A DNA stretch of 31,208 nucleotides from an uncultured Lachnospiraceae bacterium. GTDB taxonomy: Bacteria > Bacillota > Clostridia > Lachnospirales > Lachnospiraceae. The stretch is from assembly GCA_910577165.1 (NCBI GenBank), contig CAJTLX010000042.1:1-31208 (forward strand), given 5' to 3'. This document shows, piece after piece, positions 1 to 7,304 of the stretch. Each line of letters opens with the position of its first letter. Positions within the stretch are counted from its first letter, which is position 1. Below the pieces are notes generated by a model. The model searched no databases, was not told the DNA's origin, and saw only the letters and a list, made by a program, of their open reading frames with translations. Both the position numbers and the translations under genes were made by a program.

Positions 1-76
1 CAAGAAAGTTTATCACAAAGCATATATAAAGTAAAGCAGTAGAATATATCATTCCAATCACAGGAAACTTCATTGC

Positions 77-128
77 AGTTTTTCCCCTCTTATATTATTC
101 TAAACAAAAAGATAAGAGGGGAAAAACT
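77..128 (+). promoter_or_regulatory. Perfect hairpin sequestering the esterase ribosome-binding site
   Basis: Bases 77-93 and 112-128 form a perfect 17-bp inverted repeat with an 18-nt loop. The right arm contains the Shine-Dalgarno AGGGG (117-121) and ends on the base before the ATG at 129. In the transcript the ribosome site would be fully paired. The symmetry could also serve as a DNA operator. The pairing is seen directly; the regulatory role is inferred. Confidence 0.7.
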
Positions 129-1235
129 ATGAAAAAGAAAATTTTATACATCGCAGCCTTCCTGCTTGCTTCCTACCTTAGCTGTTGTGGAAATGACAGG
201 ACTGTGGATCAAACCACACCGACACCAAGTCAATCCGCAGATATCGTAGCGAGTACTCCGGAACAGACAGCAACACCGCAGGCAACCGCAACCATGGCTC
301 TGACAGAAACACCTACACCTACCAACACTCCGACTCCCACCCCGGAGATCATCCAGCCACAGGAGGAAGAATCCATGTTTTCCAAAGAAATTGATTATAT
401 GGCACTGCTAAAGCGCACGGATCATCTCGGCACAATCGAACACATATCCTACCAGACTAAAGATTACTATAGCGATGGAGAAGAAATTACAAAATACGCT
501 TATGTTTATCTTCCATATGAATATGACGAGGCAAAACAGTATGATGTCCTTTACCTGATGCACGGCATTGGCGGCAGCGAGCGCGAATGGGGGATGACGG
601 GCGACGATTCAAAAGTCAAGAAAATTATGGACAATCTGATTTTTAACGAGCAGGCAAAACCATTTATTATTGTGACACCAAATGGTCGTTCCAGTTCCGA
701 TTTTGCCAATACCAATGCGGATTACAATTCCTTCTACTGTTTTGGTCAGGAACTGCGCAATGACCTGATCCCCTATATTGACACACACTATGCAACCTAT
801 GCGGACTGCGAGCGCGTAAATTCTGAGGAAGCCATTTCTTCTGTTTCCTATGATCTGTCCGACTCCCGCACACACCGCGCAATGGCGGGACTTTCAATGG
901 GCGGTATGCAGACCATCAATATCGGGATGTGCGAATGTCTTGATCTGTTTAGTTGGTTTGGAGCCTTTTCCTCCGCACCAACCAGCTACCCATCCAGCGA
1001 AGTGGCAATGAAACTGACCGCCTTCCCGGATGAAAATATCGATTATTTTTATGCGATGTGCGGCACGGAGGACGGGGTTGCCTACGCCAGCGCGAGTGGT
1101 GCTGTTCGCGGTCTGACCGATATCAGTGATAAACTTGATGATTCAAATTTTTACTGGCAGGAATTACCGGGGGTACATGATTTTGAGATTTGGTATCTCG
1201 GCTTTTACAATTTCGCAAAGATTGTCTTCCAATAA
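129..1235 (+). CDS. Secreted lipoprotein esterase, CE1 / feruloyl-esterase-like
   Basis: A 368-residue alpha/beta-hydrolase of the putative esterase family (esterase D / feruloyl or acetyl-xylan esterase, CE1-like), probably cleaving ester-linked side groups from plant polysaccharide outside the cell. A basic, hydrophobic N-terminus ends at a lipobox-like LSCC (Cys19/20), predicting a membrane-anchored lipoprotein. Residues ~25-80 are a Thr/Pro-rich low-complexity linker. The catalytic domain follows: an oxyanion-type HGIGG near residue 145, nucleophile Ser256 in GLSMGG, likely acid Asp315 (GTEDG) and His350 (GVHDFE). The ATG at 129 is preceded by AGGGG at good spacing, but this lies inside a perfect hairpin. 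It is followed by its own terminator, so it is probably monocistronic. Substrate is not decided by the sequence. Confidence 0.85.
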   Translation: MKKKILYIAAFLLASYLSCCGNDRTVDQTTPTPSQSADIVASTPEQTATPQATATMALTETPTPTNTPTPTPEIIQPQEEESMFSKEIDYMALLKRTDHLGTIEHISYQTKDYYSDGEEITKYAYVYLPYEYDEAKQYDVLYLMHGIGGSEREWGMTGDDSKVKKIMDNLIFNEQAKPFIIVTPNGRSSSDFANTNADYNSFYCFGQELRNDLIPYIDTHYATYADCERVNSEEAISSVSYDLSDSRTHRAMAGLSMGGMQTINIGMCECLDLFSWFGAFSSAPTSYPSSEVAMKLTAFPDENIDYFYAMCGTEDGVAYASASGAVRGLTDISDKLDDSNFYWQELPGVHDFEIWYLGFYNFAKIVFQ

Positions 1236-1244
1236 TATTTCTAT

Positions 1245-1283
1245 AAAAACAACAAATCTCTCTTCACGAGATTTGTTGTTTTT
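1245..1283 (+). terminator. Intrinsic terminator after the esterase gene
   Basis: Sixteen-base arms (1245-1260 and 1268-1283) are perfectly complementary around a 7-nt loop, and the right arm ends in a T-run. It sits 10 nt after the esterase stop codon. Confidence 0.9.
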
Positions 1284-1332
1284 AATTTTCAGTTTTTTTA
1301 ATGCTTTTTTTCTTTTATCCGTTCTTTCCCTG

Positions 1333-1341
1333 TGCTATACT
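1333..1341 (+). promoter_or_regulatory. Possible extended -10 promoter for the TauE gene
   Basis: TGC-TATACT (1333-1341) has the form of an extended -10 element, with only a weak T-rich -35 region. It would give a leader of about 210 nt before the ATG at 1561. The rest of the 1284-1560 gap is AT-rich and holds no gene. Confidence 0.25.
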
Positions 1342-1494
1342 GTTCTCTGCGATATTTTCACACTAGGAAAATATCCGAAATTTATTCGCGTTTATCTACT
1401 GTTATAAGAAACGAACAAAATGCTTGCGTTTTGATTCATTTCCTGTGCCGGATTCATATTTCCTATACAAATCCATGTGCATTCCCTGCAGGGT

Positions 1495-1532
1495 TTATCG
1501 CAAACGGCAAATATTTTTGTCATTTGCGATAA
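1495..1532 (+). promoter_or_regulatory. Inverted repeat upstream of the TauE gene
   Basis: TTATCGCAAA (1495-1504) and TTTGCGATAA (1523-1532) are perfect complements around an 18-nt spacer, 28 nt before the start codon. It could be a regulator-binding dyad or a leader hairpin. No regulator gene is adjacent. Confidence 0.4.
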
Positions 1533-1560
1533 GTAATATAAACGCAGAAAAGAGGTTTTC

Positions 1561-2331
1561 ATGCTTTTTAAAATAATTGTCTACATTATCAGCGGATTAG
1601 GCGCAGGAATCGGCACAGGGCTCGCCGGACTTTCCGCCGCCGCTGTTATCTCGCCAATGCTTATCACCTTTCTTGGGTTCAATGCCTATGAGGCGGTGGG
1701 CATCGCGCTTGCCTCCGATGTGCTTGCCTCCGGCGTAAGTGCCTACACCTACGGCAAAAACAAACATCTCGATATTAAAAATGGGCTGGTTATGCTGATA
1801 AGTGTACTTATCTTTACCCTGGTTGGCAGCCGTATTGCCTCCCTTGTTCCAAACAGTACAATGGGAGGATTTTCTGTATTTATGACTACTTTTCTTGGCA
1901 TTCGCTTTATTGTAAAACCAGTTATGCAGACGGGGCAGGCGCAGGAAAATAAAACCCGCCAGCGAAAAATTATCGAATCCCTCCTTTGCGGTGTGCTGAT
2001 TGGCTTTATCTGCGGCTTTATCGGCGCGGGCGGTGGTATGATGCTTCTCTTTGTCCTGACGGGGGTACTTGGCTACGAACTGAAAATGGCAGTCGGCACA
2101 AGTGTATTTATTATGACGTTCACCGCACTGACCGGCGCACTCTCCCATTTTGCCATCGGTGGAAAACTAGATTTGCTGGCATTGATTGTCTGTGTTCTCG
2201 CAACACTTATCGGTGCGCGCGGCTCCGCACTCTTTGCCAATAAAGCCACACCGGAAAAACAAAACCGCGTAACGGGTCTTGTCCTTACCGCACTTGGTAT
2301 TGCGATGATTCTAGTAAAATTTGTTTTTTGA
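1561..2331 (+). CDS. TauE/SafE family sulfite/anion exporter-like permease
   Basis: A 256-residue, very hydrophobic protein of the TauE/SafE (former DUF81) family, predicted to have about eight membrane helices and to move small sulfur-containing or organic anions across the cytoplasmic membrane. The family's internal duplication is visible: the glycine-rich helix at residues ~12-30 (GLGAGIGTGLAG) recurs at ~146-160 (GFIGAGGGMML). Length is normal. The ATG is preceded by AAGAGG at suitable spacing. It lies alone between a terminator and a convergent non-coding element, so context gives no substrate. The family call is firm; the transported anion is unknown. Confidence 0.88.
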   Translation: MLFKIIVYIISGLGAGIGTGLAGLSAAAVISPMLITFLGFNAYEAVGIALASDVLASGVSAYTYGKNKHLDIKNGLVMLISVLIFTLVGSRIASLVPNSTMGGFSVFMTTFLGIRFIVKPVMQTGQAQENKTRQRKIIESLLCGVLIGFICGFIGAGGGMMLLFVLTGVLGYELKMAVGTSVFIMTFTALTGALSHFAIGGKLDLLALIVCVLATLIGARGSALFANKATPEKQNRVTGLVLTALGIAMILVKFVF

Positions 2332-2385
2332 TCACTGAAAACTTCCCCTTGTTTTTTTCTCTAAAAAGTGCTATAGTAGATAAAT

Positions 2386-2507
2386 GGCAATTAATTATTG
2401 CTATCTGCGCCGAGCATGGTCGCCTGAGACATTTACCGATCCGTGTGAGTGCGCGTCCCCGGAGGGTTATATCTCTGGCAATTATTTAATGCAAGAGATA
2501 TAGAAAC
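2386..2507 (-). ncRNA. Candidate structured RNA, left copy of a two-copy family
   Basis: Read on the minus strand, this starts with a hairpin (9-bp stem 2494-2502 / 2468-2476, flanked by GG/CC pairs), followed by a conserved core (2465 down to 2401) that begins CCTCCGGGG and includes CGCGCACTCACACG and ATCGG. It ends at a small palindrome (GCAAT/ATTGC, 2387-2403). The core matches 23142-23209 (plus strand) at about 54 of 68 aligned positions including gaps. The leading hairpin differs in sequence but is also paired there, which is covariation typical of RNA. It runs opposite to both neighbouring genes, so it is not the leader of either. I cannot assign a named class with certainty; an orphan class such as the raiA motif should be tested. 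Confidence 0.65.
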
Positions 2508-2566
2508 CATGTCTGAAAATTAGATATACCCAAAATTTTTACTGAAATTACATAGGGAGGCATATT

Positions 2567-3439
2567 ATGCTTAAACTCGGAAGAAATGATACCTGCTGGT
2601 GTGGCAGCGGAATCAAATATAAAAATTGTCACGAAAATTTCGACCATAAGCTGAATTCTATGCGGGGGGCAGGTATTACTATTCCGCCGCATAACCTGAT
2701 AAAAACTCCGGCACAGATCGAAGCGATCCGCGAGAGTGCAAAGATCAATATCGCCGTACTTGACTATGTTGCAGAACATATCGGTGCTGGAATTACCACG
2801 GAGGAGATTGACCGCTGGGTCTATGAACAGACAGTAAAATACCACGCGATCCCCGCGCCGCTAAATTTTAAGGGATATCCAAAAAGTGTCTGCACTTCCA
2901 TCAACGAAGTCGTCTGTCACGGCATTCCCTCCCCAAATGTCGTATTAAAAGAGGGGGATATTGTCAATGTGGACTGCTCCACAAACCTAAACGGCTATTT
3001 TTCCGACTCCTCACGGATGTTTTGCATCGGTGAAGTTTCCAGTGAGAAAAAGCGGCTTGTCGATATTACGGAACAGAGTTTACAGGTTGGACTAAGTCAG
3101 GTAAAGCCCTGGGGACTGCTCGGCAATGTCGGAGCAGCGATCAACAGTTTCGCAAAGCAAAACGGCTATTCTGTCGTGCGCGAGATCGGCGGACATGGAA
3201 TTGGACTCGAATTTCATGAGGAACCATGGGTCAGCTTTGTTGCAAAATCCGGCACGGGGATGGTGATGGCACCAGGATTAATATTTACTATAGAGCCAAT
3301 GATCAACATGGGTTCCTGCCATATCCGCACCAATCGAAAAGATGGCTGGACTGTGCGCACCGCGGACGGCAATCCTTCCGCACAGTGGGAGATCCAGGTG
3401 TTAATCACAAGGGATGGGTATGAAATTCTATCCTATTAA
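2567..3439 (+). CDS. map: Methionine aminopeptidase type I with SEC-C zinc motif
   Basis: A 290-residue enzyme that removes the initiator methionine from nascent proteins in the cytoplasm. The N-terminus carries a SEC-C zinc motif (Cys10, Cys12, Cys21, His22), an extension known in some Clostridia and thought to help ribosome or protein association. The catalytic domain has all five metal ligands: Asp136 and Asp147 (VNVD...FSD), His210 (GGHGIG), Glu243 (TIEP) and Glu275 (QWEIQ). His217 also matches the conserved second histidine. The start is supported by AGGGAGG seven bases upstream. It stands alone, away from the usual ribosomal-protein map locus, so it is likely the second (SEC-C) paralogue. 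A hairpin terminator follows. Confidence 0.95.
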   Translation: MLKLGRNDTCWCGSGIKYKNCHENFDHKLNSMRGAGITIPPHNLIKTPAQIEAIRESAKINIAVLDYVAEHIGAGITTEEIDRWVYEQTVKYHAIPAPLNFKGYPKSVCTSINEVVCHGIPSPNVVLKEGDIVNVDCSTNLNGYFSDSSRMFCIGEVSSEKKRLVDITEQSLQVGLSQVKPWGLLGNVGAAINSFAKQNGYSVVREIGGHGIGLEFHEEPWVSFVAKSGTGMVMAPGLIFTIEPMINMGSCHIRTNRKDGWTVRTADGNPSAQWEIQVLITRDGYEILSY

Positions 3440-3496
3440 AGCTCACTGCATGAGTGCTTGTGTCAGCAACTATCTTCTATTCACGCCCCTGTACAT

Positions 3497-3530
3497 AAAA
3501 CGAGTAGGGAAAGTTTTCCTTACTCGTTTT
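3497..3530 (+). terminator. Terminator hairpin after map, containing the dispersed-repeat hairpin
   Basis: AAAACGAGTA (3497-3506) pairs with TACTCGTTTT (3521-3530), followed by a T-rich tract. The loop side carries GGGAAAG-TTTTCC, the signature also found at 5047, 10206 and 18521, so this terminator is built from the repeat family's hairpin. Confidence 0.8.
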
Positions 3531-3617
3531 CTTTAATTTTCTCTCATTAAATTCTAATCTATTCTCTCTTGCATTCTCTCAATTAATATGATATTATTTT
3601 GATATCAAAATAAATCA

Positions 3618-3806
3618 ACCGCAAAAAGTTTTTCCTACATCAGATGTGGGGCTCAATCCCCCCTCTGATAGCCTTTAGCGGATTGCAGGGGCGTACATAA
3701 GAATGATGTTGTGCAAGACACGACGTGCGCCCCGCAGCAAGAACACCTCCGGCGTTCTTGAACTCAATTGCGGAGCGTACCGCCGCATATGCGGCAGAAA
3801 GAGAGG
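3618..3806 (+). promoter_or_regulatory. Highly structured leader region upstream of the SPFH gene
   Basis: Consecutive stems can be drawn: CAATCC/GGATTG (3654-3685); GGGGCGTAC paired with GTGCGCCCC around an inner GTTGTG/CACGAC stem (about 3688-3733); a CAAGAAC/GTTCTTG hairpin with loop (about 3738-3761); and CCGC-ATAT-GCGG (about 3784-3795). Several stems use G-U pairs, which favours folding as RNA on the plus strand. It ends at the Shine-Dalgarno GAGAGG (3801-3806). It may be a cis-regulatory leader or a repeat insertion. The pairings are seen; the function is not known. Confidence 0.45.
3654..3685 (+). repeat. 32-nt stem-loop repeat, copy 1
   Basis: This element begins CAATCC and ends GGATTG, with TCTGATAGCCTTTAG inside. 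It matches the reverse complement of 24918-24949 at 29 of 32 positions. The terminal arms are complementary in both copies. Confidence 0.7.
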
Positions 3807-3811
3807 TCTTT

Positions 3812-4837
3812 ATGACAGAAAAAGTTTTGGAGTGCAAAAAACACGGAATGCGCGCCCTTTTGTTGATCCTGCTGCTCTACACGATCGACATCGCCATGTT
3901 TGTATGCGCCTGCATCAGCATATCCGATGGAAGAACAAACACAAATCTTGCACTGCTTATCGCCAGCATTGTGATCTTCCTCTTTGCATGGATTCCTCTT
4001 CTTGGGCTAAAAATCTTAGATCCGCAGGAGGCGATGGTTCTAACTTTGTTCGGCAGATATATCGGCACAATCAAAGAGAGCGGCTACTATTGGGTAAATC
4101 CGTTTTGTTCCGGTGTAAACCCGGCATACAAAACAAAGCTTAACCAGAGCGGGGATGTAAATACCACCCCATCCCCTATTATTTCTGGCAACACAAATGT
4201 TACGGTCAACATCAATTCCCATGCCGACCGCCTGTCACTAAAGATTATGACATTAAATAACAGCAGACAGAAAATCAATGACTGCCTTGGAAACCCAGTG
4301 GAAATCGGCATTGCTGTGACCTGGCGGATCATCGATACTGCAAAGGCGGTATTCAATGTAGAAAATTATAAGGAATTCCTCTCCCTACAGTGCGACAGTG
4401 CCCTGCGCAATGTTGTCCGCACCTACCCATATGATGTATCTCCAAATGTGGATACCACCGGCGATGGGATCGCGGATGAGGGAAGTCTGCGCGGCTCCAG
4501 CGAGATTGTTGCAAAAAAGATCCGCGATGAAATTCAGAAGCGTGTGGAGGAGGCAGGGATTGAGATTGTGGAGGCACGCATCACCTATCTCGCCTACGCC
4601 CCGGAAATTGCCGCTGTTATGTTGCAGCGTCAGCAGGCCTCCGCAATTATCGACGCGAGAAAAATGATTGTGGACGGTGCTGTGGGTATGGTGGAGATGG
4701 CATTAGAACGCCTCAACGAAAAAGATGTGGTGAAACTTGACGAGGAGAGAAAGGCAGCGATGGTTTCCAATCTGCTTGTGGTTCTGTGCGGGAACCGCGA
4801 TGCACAGCCAATTGTAAATTCCGGGAGCCTGTACTGA
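3812..4837 (+). CDS. SPFH / band-7 domain membrane protein
   Basis: A 341-residue stomatin/prohibitin/flotillin (SPFH) family protein. Two N-terminal hydrophobic segments (residues ~14-38 and ~46-66) anchor it in the membrane. The SPFH domain follows from ILDPQEAMVLTLFG (~70) through GIAVTWRI (~190) to a charged amphipathic helix (IRDEIQKRVEEAGI, ~250) and the YLAYAPEIAAVMLQRQQA segment typical of the family. Such proteins form membrane-bound oligomeric scaffolds. I chose the ATG at 3812 over an upstream ATG at 3725 because GAGAGG lies 5 bases before it and the extra 29 residues are encoded by the structured leader. Its stop overlaps the start of a small ribbon-helix-helix gene, so the two are probably translationally coupled. 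Confidence 0.88.
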   Translation: MTEKVLECKKHGMRALLLILLLYTIDIAMFVCACISISDGRTNTNLALLIASIVIFLFAWIPLLGLKILDPQEAMVLTLFGRYIGTIKESGYYWVNPFCSGVNPAYKTKLNQSGDVNTTPSPIISGNTNVTVNINSHADRLSLKIMTLNNSRQKINDCLGNPVEIGIAVTWRIIDTAKAVFNVENYKEFLSLQCDSALRNVVRTYPYDVSPNVDTTGDGIADEGSLRGSSEIVAKKIRDEIQKRVEEAGIEIVEARITYLAYAPEIAAVMLQRQQASAIIDARKMIVDGAVGMVEMALERLNEKDVVKLDEERKAAMVSNLLVVLCGNRDAQPIVNSGSLY

Positions 4838-5037
4838 TGGCGGATAATAAAAAGCAGATTCCGCTGCGCCTCTCACCGAAATTATACGACGCGATCGCTG
4901 CCTGGGCGGAGGATGATTTTCGTTCGGTGAACGGTCAGATTGAATATCTGCTGACAGAATGTGTGCGACAGAGGAAAAAGAACGGAAAATATGTTTCGGA
5001 TGAGATTGATGTACCTCCAAAGCTGGACATCAAATAA
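4837..5037 (+). CDS. Small Arc-like ribbon-helix-helix protein
   Basis: A 66-residue protein starting MADNKKQIPLRLSP. The short beta strand (QIPLRL) followed by two helices (LYDAIAAWAEDD and VNGQIEYLLTECVRQ) fits the Arc/MetJ ribbon-helix-helix DNA-binding fold, which acts as a dimer. The ATG at 4837 overlaps the last base of the SPFH stop codon (TGATG). An in-frame ATG at 4786 lies within the SPFH gene and would add 17 unrelated residues, so it is rejected. In this fold family such proteins often autoregulate or serve as antitoxins; with an SPFH partner the target is unclear. Confidence 0.75.
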   Translation: MADNKKQIPLRLSPKLYDAIAAWAEDDFRSVNGQIEYLLTECVRQRKKNGKYVSDEIDVPPKLDIK

Positions 5038-5042
5038 AATAT

Positions 5043-5137
5043 TAATCAAGTAGGAGAAAGTTTTATTCCCCTACTCGCCGCGCCGGATGCAGGCAGCTTT
5101 AACTGCATAATTCCTTTCCGTGTCCGTGTGCACAAAA
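5043..5137. repeat. Dispersed intergenic repeat, copy A
   Basis: A hairpin (AAGTAGG...CCTACTC) is followed by a GATGCAGGCAGCTTTAACTG segment with TGCAG/CTGCA symmetry and a GTGTGCACAAAAA tail running into the leuA terminator. The whole length aligns with 10200-10293. The hairpin part also matches 3501-3526 and 18521-18545. Confidence 0.7.
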
Positions 5138-5168
5138 ACTGGGGCTATGGCAAAAAAGTCATAGCCCC
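5133..5168 (-). terminator. leuA: Intrinsic terminator of leuA
   Basis: GGGGCTATG (5141-5149) and CATAGCCCC (5160-5168) form a 9-bp GC-rich stem just after the leuA stop. On the minus strand it is followed by a T-run (complement of 5134-5138). Confidence 0.85.
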
Positions 5169-5175
5169 AAAATGA

Positions 5176-6843
5176 TCAATTTTTCCCCACCGCTTTATTT
5201 GCCGCAACGACAAGTGCCGCGACGGAACTCTTAATAATATCCTCGTCGATCCCCACGCCCCAGAAAACTTTCTCGCCGCATAAGATCCCGACAAAAGCAG
5301 CTGCTTTGGATGCGGATCCGGTTGAGATCGCTCTCTCCTCGTACTCGGTCAGACGGTACTCCAGCCCAAAATATGCTTTCAGCGCGTTGCTTACCGCGTC
5401 AAGCCGTCCATTGCCGGATGCTGTAATCACCTTTTTCTCCCCGCTGCACACGATTGTCACCTCCGCGGTAATGCCATTTATCTGCTTAAAATGACATTCT
5501 GGAATATCAAAGATCGGGCGCGGATCTACATAGTTACTTGTAAAAATTTGGTAAATCTCATTTGGCGCAAGCTCCTTATGCCCTATATCCGAAGCTGCCT
5601 TTACCAGAATACGTACCTCATCCCTCATTTTATCCGGCAGCGAAATGCCAAAATTTTGTTTTAAAATAAAGGCGATTCCTCCCTTTCCCGACTGACTGTT
5701 AATTCGAATCACATCCGACTCATATTCTCTTCCCAGATCCTTTGGATCAATTGGAAGATAAGGCACTGCCCATTTGCCCGGATATTCCTCCCGCCATGCC
5801 ATCCCCTTTGAGATCGCGTCCTGATGGGAACCGGAAAATGCGGTAAATACCAGCGCGCCCGCATAAGGGGTGCGCGCGGACACTTTCATTCCCGTCAGAT
5901 GTTCATAGTTTTCGCGGATTGCTAAAAGATTGGAGAAATCCAGTTTCGGATCTACGCCGTGGCAGACCAGATTCATTGCAAGCGTCACAATGTCCACATT
6001 TCCTGTGCGCTCCCCATTGCCAAATAATGTGCCTTCCACGCGGTCAGCCCCCGCTAATACCCCGAACTCCGCATCGCTTACCCCCGTCCCGCGATCGTTG
6101 TGTGGATGCACGGAGAGTACCACTGCATCGCGGTATTTCAGATGTTTGTGCATATACTCAATCTGACTTGCGAAAACATGGGGCATTGCCACCTGCACTG
6201 TGGATGGCAGATTGATAACCGCTTTTCGCTCCTTTGTCGGCTTCCATACATCAAGCACTGCATTGCAGACCTCCGCGGCATACTCCACCTCAGTCTGCGA
6301 AAAACTCTCCGGGCTGTACTCAAAACGAATATCCCCGCCGTCCTGCGCCGCCAGTTGATAGAGCAGTTTCGCGCCGTCCACTGCCAGTGCTTTGATCTCG
6401 TCGCACTCTTTTCGAAATACCTGTTCACGCTGAATTTTTGAGGTGGAATTATACAGATGCACAATTACATGAGGAGCACCTTTTACTGCCTCAAATGTCT
6501 TTCTTATAATATGTTCCCTCGCCTGGGTCAGCACCTGGATGGTCACATCCTGCGGAATCATATCGCGCTCAATCAGGGCGCGGATAAAATGATATTCCGT
6601 GTCGGAAGCCGCCGGAAATCCGACCTCGATCTCCTTGAACCCAACTTCCACCAACATCCGGAAAAACTCAAGTTTTTCCGCAAGTCCCATCGGCTCCACC
6701 AGTGCCTGATTGCCGTCGCGCAAATCCACACTGCACCAGAGCGGTGCCTCTTTCACATATTCCTTTCTCACCCAGTCGCAGCATATTTCCTGCGGCATAA
6801 AATAGGATCTCCCATACTTTTCCTTGATTTGTTCTGCCCTCAT
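5176..6843 (-). CDS. leuA: 2-isopropylmalate synthase (long LeuA form)
   Basis: A 555-residue enzyme that condenses acetyl-CoA with 2-oxoisovalerate, the first committed step of leucine synthesis. The HMGL-like TIM-barrel carries the DLRDGNQAL signature (Asp40-Arg42-Asp43) and the metal-binding HPHND (His246, His248). The C-terminal ~130 residues form the leucine-sensing LeuA dimer domain. Length and the N-terminal YFMPQEICCDWVRKEY segment fit the longer, yeast/actinobacterial-type form rather than the ~510-residue form. The ATG at 6843 has GGAGG upstream. It is transcribed from its own promoter through a leucine T-box leader and followed by a terminator, so it is monocistronic and controlled by uncharged tRNA-Leu as well as, probably, by leucine feedback. 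Confidence 0.96.
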   Translation of the reverse strand: MRAEQIKEKYGRSYFMPQEICCDWVRKEYVKEAPLWCSVDLRDGNQALVEPMGLAEKLEFFRMLVEVGFKEIEVGFPAASDTEYHFIRALIERDMIPQDVTIQVLTQAREHIIRKTFEAVKGAPHVIVHLYNSTSKIQREQVFRKECDEIKALAVDGAKLLYQLAAQDGGDIRFEYSPESFSQTEVEYAAEVCNAVLDVWKPTKERKAVINLPSTVQVAMPHVFASQIEYMHKHLKYRDAVVLSVHPHNDRGTGVSDAEFGVLAGADRVEGTLFGNGERTGNVDIVTLAMNLVCHGVDPKLDFSNLLAIRENYEHLTGMKVSARTPYAGALVFTAFSGSHQDAISKGMAWREEYPGKWAVPYLPIDPKDLGREYESDVIRINSQSGKGGIAFILKQNFGISLPDKMRDEVRILVKAASDIGHKELAPNEIYQIFTSNYVDPRPIFDIPECHFKQINGITAEVTIVCSGEKKVITASGNGRLDAVSNALKAYFGLEYRLTEYEERAISTGSASKAAAFVGILCGEKVFWGVGIDEDIIKSSVAALVVAANKAVGKN

Positions 6844-6910
6844 GCCTTAATCCTCCATTCAATTTTTTGCGTCAGCAGCAAATTTCCACACGCATCCTTG
6901 CGCATAAAAA

Positions 6911-7174
6911 GAAAACGCCCCTGCGGAATGCTTCTAACACTCCGCAGAGACGCTTATCGCGCGGTACCACTCTGCTTCGCGGGAAAACTCCCGCGCCCTC
7001 ACAGGCACTATCATGCCCTTCCCCTTTCTACGGCGGGAGATCCGTCCAAACCTACACAGCCAAAGGCCTTTAGTCGGCAGCTCCAAGGCGAGTTCCCCTT
7101 CCGCTTCTGGCCATCTCACACCGACCGATGACTCTCTGATTTCTCACTTCCGGCTACTATTCCTTATCAATGCT
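6911..7174 (-). promoter_or_regulatory. T-box riboswitch, leucine (CUC specifier)
   Basis: On the minus strand: a Stem I start GATAAGGAATAGTAG (about 7170-7156), an AGAGAG...GGTGTGAGA AG-bulge region, a specifier CTC (complement of 7090-7092) in the context GGGGAA-CTC-GCC-TTGGAG, then the T-box TGGTACCGCG (6969-6960). A terminator follows with arms around GCGTCTCTGCGGA and TCCGCAGGGGCG (6954-6912) and a T-run. CUC is a leucine codon and the next gene is leuA, so specifier and target agree. Uncharged tRNA-Leu should stabilise the antiterminator. Confidence 0.93.
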
Positions 7175-7257
7175 TTTGCTTATTTGTTTCCATCCACTTG
7201 CCCTCCCCTGCCTAAGAGGAAAGGGAAACCTTACTTTTAATTGTAGAAATTGTTGTT

Positions 7258-7286
7258 ATCATAACATAAAAATTCGTAAAATGCAA
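7258..7286 (-). promoter_or_regulatory. Promoter of the leuA T-box transcript
   Basis: On the minus strand, TTGCAT (7286-7281), a 17-bp spacer and TATGAT (7263-7258) form a good sigma-A promoter. It starts the T-box leader about 75 nt before Stem I. Confidence 0.8.
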
Positions 7287-7304
7287 GCGGAAAAATTTGG
7301 AATT

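Noticed and set aside
597..2148. Long minus-strand frames opposite the esterase and TauE genes
   Set aside because: They lie fully inside genes with clear motifs on the plus strand, have no ribosome sites and resemble no protein.
2386..2566. A riboswitch leader for the methionine aminopeptidase gene
   Set aside because: The conserved sequence aligns with the 23.1 kb copy only when read on the minus strand, so it is antisense to map and cannot be its leader.
3725..3811. A longer N-terminus for the SPFH protein
   Set aside because: The extra 29 codons fall in the hairpin-rich leader and lack a ribosome site; GAGAGG at 3801 fits the ATG at 3812.
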